Shown: positions 10,546 through 21,580, numbered from the stretch's first letter. The stretch: DNA of 64,000 bases from Przewalskia tangutica (GCA_029844215.1 CM056731.1:81054992-81118991); one strand, 5' to 3'. Translations and numbers: made by a program. The notes: a model not told the origin generated them from the letters alone.

Positions 10546-10565
10546 AACATTCGGGGACGAATGTT
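10546..10565 (+). other. Conserved hairpin before the polypurine tract (element A)
   Basis: AACATTCG (10546-10553) and CGAATGTT (10558-10565) form a perfect 8-bp stem around GGGA, four nt before the polypurine tract. Confidence 0.8.
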
Positions 10566-10569
10566 TCTT

Positions 10570-10581
10570 AGGAGGGAAGAA
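10570..10581 (+). promoter_or_regulatory. Polypurine tract of element A
   Basis: AGGAGGGAAGAA directly abuts the 3' LTR start TGTTACACC. Confidence 0.9.
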
Positions 10582-12623
10582 TGTTACACCCCGTAATTAC
10601 AGGACATGTTATAAGAACGTAAGTAAGAACTCACAAGTGTTAAGATTTGAGACTTGTAAAAATTTATCGGATATAAGAACTTGTCGAAAAATGTATTATT
10701 GTGGCGAATGGGAGGGCGACATGTGTCACCCCGCCTTAGTGATGCCTTGGAAGAAAATGTCATGGCTAAGATGGTCATTGACCATAGTCTTGGATGACCA
10801 AGTCTTGCAACTTGTAGCATGAGAGAATTGACCAAGTCAAAGGACCCACAAAGGTCTTGATATTTAATAAAAGCTTATCCTAGCCACCCAAATGGTTGCA
10901 TCTTGACCCTCCAATGTGTTATATATTACTACTAGTAGCAAGAGAGAGCTTAACACTTAGAAATATTTCACAAAAATTGGATGAACACTAGCACATGCTC
11001 TCGGGTTCACTAGGCTAGAAAAAGAAAAATCTTTGTTCCTTGTTCTTTTAGCTCCCCACTTTAAACCAAGGTTCTTAAGTGTAGTGTAAACATATCTCAA
11101 TAGAAAAATCTTGGAAAAAGATAGTTTACGGGTTAGTCGCAAAACGAAAACCTAGTTGTCTTTCTAGGTTTTGTTTGGAGATTTGAAGGATACTTGTTGG
11201 TGTTGTTCTAAGGGTCTCAACAAGCGGATTGAAGTGTCTTGGAGAGGCTCTAAACTACTAATGAGCGACTTCGCATTGGAGTTGGATTAAGTTTCATTGA
11301 GGTATAATCTTGTCTTTTAAAAGTGTTACAAGATTATATATTTATATTGTTATTGTTAGCTTTACATGTTGCTAGCATGAAGTTGATATGTTGAGGTTAA
11401 TAAGTATTATGGATTGCTTGTAGCTTAAATCCGAAATGTTATACAAGCCACTTGAAGATTGGATTACTAATTGGTCGTTTATTAGAAATCGTCGCATGTC
11501 ACTTACTTGAAGATTATGGTAGTTATAATCAAATGCGACTTGATATCATGTTATGCTACCAATTTGGATTGAAATGGAAATTGGATAAGAATTGGTATTG
11601 TTGTATTCATTATGGCCGAAAATTGGACTAGTAGTTGTATTAGTTTGTTATCGTTTGTGGGGCGGAATTTTACACGTCTAGTAGGCGTGTAATCCCCTAT
11701 TGATTAATTGCTTTTATTGTGCCTTAAATGTGGCGTGTTTGTTTATTGTATTCGGCCTTGAAAAAGGTGGCAAAGTGAGTAGAAACAAAGGAGGTGCTGT
11801 CCGATTTTCCGTAGAATTTAGCGACTTGACCCTTATAATATTCAACGTTTGAAGTAAGGCTTTAATAGGCGTATTGTGAATATTATAGGTTGACATACTA
11901 CGGGCGGGACTTTGTACTTGGCAAGTGGTTTGACCCGGCGAGGTATGTAGAACTTTTCCTATCCTTTGAGCATGACTAGTTGCACGTATATAGTACGGTA
12001 GTCGTACAAGATCTTGATATCCTCTACTAGTTTATTGAATAGCCAAGTTGGGTGAGTTAGGAGATTAACTCACTTCTTTGAATGTATTAAGGATGTCTAA
12101 TGTTTTATTAAAGTAAAGGGACTTGAAGAGTTTTAAAGTATGTGATACTTGGTTCGTTTTAAACGTATAAGTCCCTTGGATAGGAAATTGTTTATGGCTA
12201 AGGTATAAAGCGAATGTAACGACTTTATGGGGAGTTGGTTATATTTGCTTTATGGAAGGATAAATGACTTAACTTTAATGAAAAGGCAATTTGATTTTTA
12301 AGGCATCAATTGCCTAAGGTTTTATAATAAAAGGAGTCACTTGATTTAGAAACCTAACTTTATGTTTAAAGGTATTGTGACTTGTCTTGAAAAGTAATTT
12401 TGACTTGATACTACGGTTTATAGTATCTTGGAAGTTCTATACGAAAATGAGTCATTTTTAAAAGGTTGAAGTACGTAGTACTTTGGGTTAAATTCCCGGA
12501 TTTTTATAAAAGACATGTTAGTGCCTTAAGTAAACTAAAATGAGAGTGTAGACGAATAAGACTAATAAGAAGTTAGGGGGATTTCTAACTTGCTTATTTA
12601 TTGTATGATGGCCGGTTGAGATA

Positions 12624-12770
12624 GGGTAAGAGTATAAGTGAGGGGTAAACCCCCAAGACGTTATACCACCTTCTCCAGGATAAGAGTATAAATGAGGGGT
12701 AAACCCCCAAGACGTTATACCACCTGTTTTATTACCTTCTCCAGGATAAGAGTATAAATGAGGGGCAAAC
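12624..12770 (+). repeat. Tandem repeat in A 3' LTR, split by element B
   Basis: Two and a half units of the array seen at 4731-4950; the rest continues at 22225-22300 beyond B. Confidence 0.85.
12766..12770. repeat. Target-site duplication of element B, left copy (CAAAC)
   Basis: CAAAC before B's TG end recurs at 22225-22229 after B's CA end. In A's 5' LTR the empty site reads gcaaacccc at about 4869, which confirms the insertion. Confidence 0.95.
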
Positions 12771-13090
12771 TGTTATACCCCGTAGTTGCAAGGTATGTAT
12801 GTGAGGACGTACGTACGAGAGTACGGCAGAAATTTTGAAAAGAAAGAAAGATGTGAGTTTTCGACGGAAAAGTTTCCGGTTATTTGTGAAGGAAAAGGTT
12901 CGTTAATGGGAATTGGATTCCCAGATTTGGTATTCGGACTTCCTGGAATATTAGAGAATTATGGAATTTTATTTTCGGAAATGGTCACGTGGGCCCACGA
13001 GAAATTTACTGTTTTTGGGGCCCACTTTGTTTTCGAGATTTTGGCCATTGTGGTTTTTTTTTCGAAAGACGTTTTTGAGGGCCAATAGGA

Positions 13091-13108
13091 GGGTGACACG
13101 TGTCACCC
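13091..13108 (+). promoter_or_regulatory. Perfect 18-bp palindrome with CACGTG core in B U3
   Basis: GGGTGACACGTGTCACCC is its own reverse complement. The GACACGTGTC centre is a G-box/ABRE-type sequence of the kind bound by plant bZIP and bHLH factors. The B 3' LTR has it intact at 18912-18929. Confidence 0.7.
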
Positions 13109-13525
13109 CCGCCTAGGTGGCTTGGCCAAAGTTTCATTTGGGCACAAGTGCCGACTAGAGTCGTTTTCCGATTTAAACGCTTTCCACCTTTCGTAGGGAA
13201 AATTCCGGCTATGGCGCTTTGTATTTTTGCGGATTTTTCCGAGAGACGAAACATGTTGGACCAACGGGAGGGTGACATGTGTCACCCTCACATTGGAAGC
13301 AAGTGGGCGTCCAAGTGGAAGAGGATTCACGAATTGGATTGTCTTTGTGGCTCACGTTTTTGTGCCTATTGGTTCCTTGTTTTGTGCCTTGTTTTGGCCT
13401 TGTTTTGTGGCTTGTTTGGTGCAATGTTTTGTGGAGTAGGGGTTAGGGTGCACTTGGCTTGATCAAGGCCTTACACTTGCCTTGCACATGGCTTGATCTT
13501 GGCCATTGGTTGGCATTTGGGTTTG

Positions 13526-13542
13526 CTATAAATACCCCCCCC
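13526..13542 (+). promoter_or_regulatory. TATA box and C-run of the B LTR
   Basis: CTATAAATA followed by a run of C about 755 bp into the LTR; the 3' LTR has the same at about 19343. It is the best TATA match in the window. Confidence 0.7.
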
Positions 13543-15421
13543 TTTGTGAAGACTTCATTCATCCACAAATGTTTCCAAGTCTTGAATCCCTCCCCTCCCT
13601 CTTGTTGACTCTCGTCCAAGAGCTCCTCTCCCCCCTTGAAAGTGGCCTTTGGCCGCAGGTCTCCTCCTCTTGTGAGGTCTAGCCGGGTACCACTAGCCTA
13701 GTTGTTTTCGTATAATACCCCTTTGTGGTATAGAAATACTCCCCTAGTATTGTTATAATGCCCAAAATACCTTAGCCTTGTACCTTGTAGTATTCCAAAG
13801 ATACCTCTTTGCGTAGAGTCCGGAAATACTACCTTTTGTCCTTTTTAGTCTCAAACCGAAACCCTAAGGAAATCTTCATCGTTGGTTGAAGTATGTGAGT
13901 AGAAGTTGGTTAGAACTTCTAAGGGTTGTTTGGAGTGGTTTGGAGCGCACGGAGTGGAGCTAAACCTTGCTCAGGAGCGACATTAAACTCGGATAATTTT
14001 GGGCTTATCGAGGTAATTATCTTGTCCCTCTATTGTAATTGGAAATTACATGTTTGTTAGGATATATAGTTGAAGTATACTATATATGGAACTATACTTA
14101 GTATTCTGCAATGTCTTTTGACTTAAGCTCAAGAATTAAGAATCGAATCGTATTTACATGGATCAGATTGCGATGAGACTTGTGTAGAATTGTACACGCC
14201 CGCTAGGCGTAAACCCCCGGTTGGCTGGGTAGCCGGCCTCGATAGCGGAGGAGATGTACGCTGTCATGTGAGGTGTCACGAATTTTCTATGAAGATAGAA
14301 AACTTGTGTTTTGGGGTTAATAGACGTTTGTGACCTTTATAGGTGAAAGATCGAGAGTAGCGTATTCTACTCGAGGAGTGGAAAGGGCTAGTGCGTTGTA
14401 GTACTTGGAGCATTTTGCTTATTGTCGATAAATCTTCGCGAGGTATGTGAACCTCTTCCTATCTTTTCTAGCATGATTGTTGTGAACTATGTAGTACGGT
14501 AGACGTACATGTGCTAAGTGATTTGGTTGGTTTAAAACATAGGGTGTTATAATAGCTTTATGGGAAGTTAGTTATAACGACCTTATGTAAGTGAAAATGG
14601 TTTACTGATGTTAGAAGTTAAGAGACTTGATCTTATAAGAAAAGAGACTTAACTTATTTGTTTTAATGTGAATGTTGTGAAACCTCATTCGTGAGTAATG
14701 AGTACTTGGTTTTAAAGGAATAATGTTTTACCGATTTCGGGAATCGAATGTGTATCATTGCACCATTGCAGCGTTAATAAAGGAAAATGTATTGAATAAT
14801 GATGTGTTGTATTAAAACCAGAGAAACCTCCATCCGCATAGAAGCTAAGATGAGACAAAATGATATTACATTTTCTAGATCATGGCTGCTGTAATAAGAT
14901 CGTTATAAACAAAGAATAAACTACTCACATATATGGCATATGTTACTCAATTGTTCTAAAAAGGAATCAAGTGATTAAGTTTGGGAACTATGAAACCATT
15001 TGAAAATGAGAAGCTTGAGTAATTGAAACTAGGCAAACTGGAACTTAGGAAAAGAATGTTGTTACTTGATTTTGAAAAAGGAAGGTGGGTTGGTCATTCT
15101 AATACTACGGGTATCGGGTGACTTTTATAAAAAGTAATGGATCTCTTTTTAAAGAACTTAACGTATGTAGTACTTTGGGGTTAAAAACCCGGACTTTGGC
15201 ATAAAATGAAAGTACTTTGAGTTGTGTGAAACTTGCCTATGCTTGTTGTTGTGAAACTTGCCTATGCTCGTGATGATGGCCTTTATTGTACAATCGTTGT
15301 GTTTCTGTGTTACCACGTCTCGATAGAAGTCGGTTGGTAGTTGAGAACTTAATTGGATGCGCGTGGCGGAGAAATTCCACAGCACGCCCGCTGATAGTAT
15401 TATTGTTGTTGCTAATCGCTT

Positions 15422-15741
15422 TGGACATACCGACACGATCGTAGCGCGCGGGTATGCTTCCATTTTGGTTAAGGTCTTGTGGATAATCGCTTTGGATATA
15501 TCGACACGATCGTAGCGCACGGGTATGTTTCCATTTTGATTATCGCCAGTGATTTCCTTTTTGGACATATCGACACGCGATCGTAGCGCACGGGTATCGT
15601 CCATTTGGAATCTTGTCTTATTGTTTCCTCTGGACATGCGACACGATGCGTAGCGCTGCGGGTATCGTCCATTTGGAAAGTTGTCTTATTGTTTCCCTTT
15701 GGACATACCGACACGACGCGTAGCGCGCGGGTATGCTTCCA
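15422..15741 (+). repeat. Tandem repeat in B 5' LTR, five units of about 69 bp
   Basis: Units begin near 15422, 15490, 15564, 15632 and 15701 with 'ggacatac.gacacgat', followed by 'gtagcgc' and 'gggtat'. The 3' LTR has five units at 21265-21580, and K carries the same repeat reversed at 55039-55320 and 60820-61100. Confidence 0.9.
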
Positions 15742-16389
15742 TCCGGATTGCCGTCTTGTTGTTGAGTCACATGGACATGTCTACACCGATGCACGATTCC
15801 GGGGCATGCGGCCATGATCGACCACGATTGATGTTGTGGGCGTGAGACCACAGTTATATTGGAGTGATGATCGTTTTAGGTTGTGAATCGTAGTTTGGTT
15901 ATCATACATGTCTCGCTTTATATAGACTAGTATGATTTCATTCTGATATTATGCGATTTCACATACTTGGTACTGTTATCGACCTCCTTGGGGCTGCGTT
16001 CATGCCGCAGTAGAGGTACATCGGTCGTAGATCCTCGCCATAGGATCACGATTCAACAGCATTTGAAGCTCCGTTTCTCGGAGGCTTATCTTTTAGTAGG
16101 TGTTCCACGAGTTGTAGGTTCTTGTACATTCGGGGGTATGGCGGGGCCTGTCCGTCATAGTCATGTATATCTTAAGTGCATGTCTTTGTTGTGGGCGGGG
16201 TTGTAAAAGGATTAAACTATTCGTGTTTTATGTATATCAAGAAAATCGCTTTGGTTGGCTCGCTATTTATTATATCTTTTGTTAAATGACTCATGTTTTA
16301 TGTTCCGCTGATTTTCTCTGATGTATGTATCACTAGGGTGCCCGGGGTAAGGCACCAGTAACGGGCCCTGGAACGGGTCGTTACAAAAG

Positions 16390-16401
16390 TGGTATCAGAG
16401 C
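16390..16401 (+). promoter_or_regulatory. Primer binding site (initiator tRNA-Met), element B
   Basis: TGGTATCAGAGC, 4 nt after the LTR end. Confidence 0.95.
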
Positions 16402-16444
16402 AGTTAATCCTCGGAAAGTGTCTACAGACCGTGTCTAGTAGAGT

Positions 16445-16484
16445 CTTGATTATCGGTGTGTTGTGCACCACATCTATAATCAGG
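16445..16484 (+). other. Leader hairpin with GTGCAC loop (element B)
   Basis: TGATTAT (16447-16453) pairs with ATAATCA (16476-16482); TGTG/CACA closes the loop TTGTGCAC (16461-16468). Identical to the copy in A. Confidence 0.7.
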
Positions 16485-16591
16485 AGGCTACAGGACATTT
16501 AGGATTGGTTTCCATTCTTCTCATTCCGAGATCGTGCCTTAGATCTGTGTTGTAAGTTGTACCCCTCTGACGTATCTCGTTTTTACCAGTT

Positions 16592-17800
16592 ATGCCTCCG
16601 CGCAAGGCAACCAGAGCCCAGAAGGGCAAGGCAGCCGAGTCTTGCTAGTGAGATCTGAGAGGAGTACGAGCGCGAGCCCGCATACGAGTTGTGCTTGAGA
16701 CGGGTTTCGCGGCGCGCCGATCCAGCGAGAGGTTAGAGCGCGGCAATAGGCTGCCGAGACCGCGATACTGAGCCTCGGTCCCGATGCAGGCGAGGAGATG
16801 GGTCACAAGGAGATGGCCCGATTATTGGCGAGGTTGTGGCGGATATGAGACAGTGGATCGGCGATTCCGGTTCAAAGAGCACCGATGGTTCACCCCGAGC
16901 AGATAGTTTGAGGCTACGGGACTTTCTGAGTTGTAGCCCGCCAGAGTTTTATGGGTCGAGACCGGAGGATGATCCGAGGAGTTCATCCGGCGATTCTACG
17001 GATCACGCGGGTGATCAAGGCTTGAGACCGAGTGCGTGACCTTTGGTTCGCATCGGTGCGTGATACCGCGATCGATTGGTTTGATTCATGGGAGCTTTCG
17101 GGAGAGCATGCACCTCCAGCGGTATGGGATGAGTTTTCGGGGCTTTCTCACGCACTTCTTGCCTCCAGATGAGAGGGCACGCGGGCGATTTTATTCTTGA
17201 GACAGAGAGGCGCCGTTGTGAGTACAATGTCGAGTTTGATTCTTTGGCTCGATATGTCCCTGCGCTAGTTGCGAATATGGAGGATAGGGTGCATCGCTAC
17301 GCCACCGGCTTGATGATTATATGGCGAATCTTGTGCGGGTGTTTCTCTTGGCCGCATGGACATTGCCCGCACGCAGCTCATGCACCAGGATGCGAGGCAC
17401 GGAGGGTCGACGGAATGACCGGATCAGCAGAAGAGGCCGGGGCGGCAGGTCCTTTGGTGGCTTTCGAGGCGGACCGCCTCGGCGAGCTAGTTATATACCC
17501 CACCGATGCAGTGGTACTCCACCGTCTTGAGGCGGTCGTGGCTCCAAGGGTTCAGATTTTGGAGCGGGGTGTTAACGGTGAAGCCACCCCTACCGTTGTG
17601 ACTATTGTGGTAGACTCCATTTTGGAGAGTGTCGTGCTAGATTGGGAGTTTGTTTTGCATGCGGCCAGCGGGGCCATTTGCGAGGAACCGTCTACCAAGG
17701 GAAGCACGGATGTTACGACTCGACGCCAGGATCTGTGGTGGTTTATCACCTTCTACGGTATCGCCTGCAGGCAGTGCCTATGATTAGAGTGGAGCGGTAG
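16592..17800 (+). pseudogene. gag: gag of element B, heavily frameshifted
   Basis: It starts with MPPRKATRAQKGK codons at 16592 but stops after about 20 codons. Later pieces are clear in shifting frames: SLRLRDFLSCSPPEFYGSRPEDDP (about 16905-16975), a DTAIDWFDSWELS segment (about 17060-17100), EYNVEFDSLARYVPALVANMEDRVHRY (17218-17300), and a zinc-knuckle remnant CFACGQRGHLR (about 17652-17685) that lacks its last Cys. It closely follows element I Gag. Many breaks could be undone by single CAG/CTG bases. Confidence 0.85.
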
Positions 17801-18119
17801 CTTCAGGTATATCCTTAACCCTCTAGAGTTTTGGTATGCTTGTTATGATGATCTCATTATTGTGTGCTATGTACGGATAGCATTGTGATATGTGTGAGTT
17901 AGAATGCATGGTTAGTTGGAAGGATACGTATGGAGGCATGGTAAGTATGAACCTTAGACTATGTCACGGCCCGAGACCTTAGGGGTAAGGTCGTCTTGAG
18001 TTAAAGATTTATTGTTGACCTTTATCAGGGTAGTAGTATACGTGGGTTTTATTTGTGTGATAAGTCCGTGGGTAGTGTGAGATGGAAGTGGTAGCTTTCA
18101 TGATGTGAATTAGTAAGAT
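17801..18119 (+). other. Noncoding DNA between gag and the shared block in B
   Basis: No coding similarity or repeat seen. In A and I this interval would be occupied by pol. Confidence 0.5.
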
Positions 18120-18430
18120 TGTTCCGGATCGGGGAACAAGAGTTTGGCGCGGTTGTGGGTCGGGTTGAGGACGTAATACGGGTCAACCCGTAACCCGGTT
18201 TGGGGTGGGGTCAGTTCTGGGTGGTCCCGCCAGGTGGTAGGGTCACGAGGATGCTAGGCCCAAGTTTGTGTGACCAACGTATGAGTTCGTGGACGCGTTC
18301 GACCAGAAGCGGTTCGTAAAGGCCGGGAATGGCCTTAAGGAAGTTTGAGGTTGGTAAGATGGCCAAGTTTGGAGGTAGTGACTCCAGAGATTTTCGGGAA
18401 CGGAAGTAATGACTGAAGTATGGTACGTAC
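18120..18430 (+). other. Noncoding block shared by pol-defective elements (copy in B)
   Basis: Landmarks in order: 'gggtcgggttgaggac', 'cgggtcaacccgtaac', 'tggtcccgc', 'agggtcacgaggatgc', 'ggcccaagt', 'gagttcgtgga', 'gccgggaatggcctta'. G has the same order on the + strand; C, J and K have it on the minus strand. Stops fall in every sense frame and differ between copies. Confidence 0.75.
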
Positions 18431-18507
18431 TGGGAGAGTTCAAGTGTTCGAGAAGGGCACGACGAGTAAGGAAAGAAGAGGACGTGTGTTATTTCGTGGC
18501 CAAGCTG

Positions 18508-18523
18508 TGGCGTTGACAACTTG
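18508..18523 (+). other. GTGGCC-type motif before the polypurine tract (element B)
   Basis: A variant of the conserved 16-mer, reading gtggccaagctgtggc at about 18500-18515 depending on alignment; one of seven copies in the window. Confidence 0.5.
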
Positions 18524-18558
18524 TTAGAGGAACTTCATCGATATCCGTCTTGAGAAGG

Positions 18559-18577
18559 AACATTCGGGACGAATGTT
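18559..18577 (+). other. Conserved hairpin before the polypurine tract (element B)
   Basis: AACATTCG (18559-18566) and CGAATGTT (18570-18577) pair around GGA. Confidence 0.8.
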
Positions 18578-18580
18578 TCT

Positions 18581-18593
18581 AAGGAGGGGAGAA
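18581..18593 (+). promoter_or_regulatory. Polypurine tract of element B
   Basis: AAGGAGGGGAGAA directly before the 3' LTR TG. Confidence 0.9.
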
Positions 18594-20007
18594 TGTTATA
18601 CCCCGTAGTTGCAAGGTATGTATGTGAGGACGTACGTACGAGAGTACGGCAGAAATTTTGAAAAGAAAGAAAGATGTGAGTTTTCGACGGAAAAGTTTCC
18701 GGTTATTTGTGAAGGAAAAGGTTCGTTAATGGGAATTGGATTCCCAGATTTGGTATTCGGACTTCCTGGAATATTAGAGAATTATGGAATTTTATTTTCG
18801 GAAATGGTCACGTGGGGCCCACGGAGAAATTTACTGATTTGTGGCCCACTTTGTTTTGAGATTTTGGCCATTGTGGTTTTTTTCGAAGACGCGTTTTGAG
18901 GGCCAATAGGAGGGTGACACGTGTCACCCCGCCTGCGTGGCTTGGCCAAAGTTTCATTTGGGCACGTGCCGACTCAGAGTCGTTTCCGACGAAACGCTTT
19001 CCCACAGCCTTTCGTAGGGAAAATTCCGGCTATGTCGCTTTGTATTTTTGGCGGATTTTTCCGAGAGGCGAAACATGTTGGACCAACGGGAGGTGACATG
19101 TCACCCTCACATTGGAAGCAAGTGGGCGTCAGTGGAAGAGGATTCACGAATTGGATTGTCTTTGTGGCTCACGTTTTTGTGCCTATTGGTTCCTTGTTTT
19201 GTGCCTTGTTTTGGCCTTGTTTTGTGGCTTGTTTGGTGCAATGTTTTGTGGAGTAGGGGTTAGGGTGCACTTGGCTTGATCAAGGCCTTACACTTGCCTT
19301 GCACATGGCTTGATCTTGGCCATTGGTTGGCATTTGGGTTTGCTATAAATACCCCCCCCCGTTGGGAAGACGTCATTCATCCCCAAATGTTGCCAGGTCT
19401 TGAATCCCTCCTCCTCTTGTTGACTCTCGCCCAAGAGCTCCTCTCCCCTTGAAAGTGGCCTTTGGCGTGAGGTCTCCTCCCTTGTGAGGTCTAGCAGTGG
19501 GTACCACTAGCCTAGTTGTTTTCGTATAATACCCCTTGTTGTGGTATAGAAATACTCCCCTAGTATTGTTATAATGCCCAAAATACCTTAGCCTTGTACC
19601 TTGTAGTATTCCAAAGATACCTCTGTACGTAGAGTCCGGAAATACTACCTTTTGTCCTTTTAGTCTCAAACCGAAACCCTAAGGAAATCTTCATCGTTGG
19701 TTGAAGTATGTGAGTAGAAGTTGGTTAGAACTTCTAAGGGTTGTTTGGAGTGGTTTGGAGCGCACGGAGTGGAGCTAAACCTTGCTCAGGAGCGACATTA
19801 AACTCGGATAATTTTGGGCTTATCGAGGTAATTATCTTGTCCCTCTATTGTAATTGGAAATTACATGTTTGTTAGGATTTATAGTCAAGTATACTATATA
19901 TGGAACTATACTTAGTATTCGGCAATGTCTTTTGACTTAAGCCTGAAGAATTAAGAACTGAACTGTATTTACATAGGACTGTATTGCAGTAGACTTGTGT
20001 AGAATTG

Positions 20008-20029
20008 TACACGTCCAGTTAGACGTGTA
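20008..20029 (+). other. Mid-LTR ACACG hairpin (B 3' LTR)
   Basis: TACACGTC (20008-20015) and GACGTGTA (20022-20029) pair perfectly around 6 nt. The A version keeps the stem with a G-U pair. Confidence 0.6.
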
Positions 20030-21264
20030 AACCCCCCCCCCTGGTTGGCTTGGTAGCCGGCCTCGATAGAGGAGGAGATTTACGCTGTTGCGGAGGTGTC
20101 ACGAATTTTCTATAGAAGATAGAAAACTTGTGTTTTGGGGTTAATAGACGTTTGTGACCTTTATAGGTGAAAGTACTGAGAGTAGCGTATTCTACTCGAG
20201 GAGTGGAAAGGGCTAGCAAGGTTGTAGTACTTGGAGCATTTTGCTTATTGTCGATAAATCTTCGCGAGGTATGTGAACCTCTTCCTATCTTTTCTAGCAT
20301 GATTGTTGTGAACTATGTAGTACGGTAGACGTACATGTGCTAAGTGATTTGGTTGGTTTAAAACATAGGGTGTTATAATAGCTTTATGGGAAGTTAGTTA
20401 TAACGACCTTATGTAAGTGAAAATGGTTTACTGATGTTAGAAGTTAAGAGACTTGATCTTATAAGAAAAGAGACTTAACTTATTTGTTTTAATGTGAATG
20501 TTGTGTGAAACCTCATTCGTGAGTAATGAGTACTTGGTTTTTAAAGGAATAATGTTTTACTGATTTCGGGAATCAGAATGTGTATCGACAGACCATTGCA
20601 GCGTTAATAAAGGAAAATGTATTGAATAATGATGTGTTGTATTAAAACCAGTAGAAACCTCCATCTGCATAGAAGCTAAGATGAGACAAAATGATATTAC
20701 ATTTTCTAGATCATGGCTGCTGTAATAAGATCGTTATAAACAAAGAATAAACTACTCACATATATGGCATATGTTACTCAATTGTTCTAAAAAGGAATCA
20801 AGTGATTAAGTTTGGGAACTATGAAACCATTTGAAAATGAGAAGCTTGAGTAATTGAAACTAGGCAAACTGGAACTTAGGAAAAGAATGTTGTTACTTGA
20901 TTTTGAAAAAGGAAGGTGGGTTGGTCATTCTAATACTACGGGTATCGGGTGACTTTTATAAAAAGTAATGGATCTCTTTTTAAAGAACTTAACGTATGTA
21001 GTACTTTGGGGTTAAAAACCCGGACTTTGGCATAAAATGAAAGTACTTTGAGTTGTGTGAAACTTGCCTATGCTTGTTGTTGTGAAACTTGCCTATGCTC
21101 GTGATGATGGCCTTTATTGTACAATCGTTGTGTTTCTGTGTTACCGCGTCTCTCGATAGAGGGTCGGTTGACTGGTTGAGAACTTAATTGGATGTGCCGG
21201 CAGTGACGGAGAAATTCCACGGGTACGTCCCTGTTGATAGTATTATTGTTGTTGCTAATCGCTT

Positions 21265-21580
21265 TGGACATACTGACACGATGCGTAGCGCACGGGTATG
21301 CTTCCATTTTGGTTAAGGTCTTGTGGATAATCGCTTTGGATATACTGACACGATGCGTAGCGCACGGGTATGTTTCCATTTTGATTATCGCCTTGTGATT
21401 TCCTTTTTGGACATACTGACACGATGCGTAGCGCACGTATCGTCCCATTTGGAATCTTGTCTTATTGTTTCTCTCGACATATCGACACGATGCGTAGCGC
21501 ACGGGTATCGCCCATTTGGAAAGTTGTCTTATTGTTTCCCTTTGGACATACCGACACGATCGTAGCGCGCGGGTATGCTT
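21265..21580 (+). repeat. Tandem repeat in B 3' LTR, five units
   Basis: Same array as 15422-15741. Confidence 0.88.

Larger units (their letters stand above)
10582..12770 (+). repeat. 3' LTR of element A, left part
   Basis: It starts like the 5' LTR and matches it up to the tandem repeat, where B is inserted after CAAAC. It carries 25 bp at about 11416-11440 absent from the 5' LTR. The first four-fifths of the LTR are here; the rest is at 22230-22925. Confidence 0.95.
12771..16385 (+). repeat. 5' LTR of element B
   Basis: It starts TGTTATACCCCGTAGTTGC and ends GTCGTTACA. It contains a perfect palindrome GGGTGACACGTGTCACCC (13091-13108), a second inverted repeat near 13269-13288, a TATA box followed by a C-run (about 13526-13542), a donor-like GAG|GTAATTATC (about 14010-14019), a tandem repeat (15422-15741) and the end-of-LTR hairpin series. 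Compared with the 3' LTR it has many CTG to CCG, TCG or CG and CAG to CG differences. Confidence 0.93.

Noticed and set aside
12786..13088. 100-codon ORF at the start of B's LTR, nearly repeated at 18609-18899
   Set aside because: The repetition only reflects the LTR pair. It overlaps the promoter region upstream of the TATA box and the copies differ by frameshift.
18211..18519. Antisense ORF over the shared noncoding block in B as a possible captured gene
   Set aside because: The frame is not kept in G, J, C or K copies of the block.
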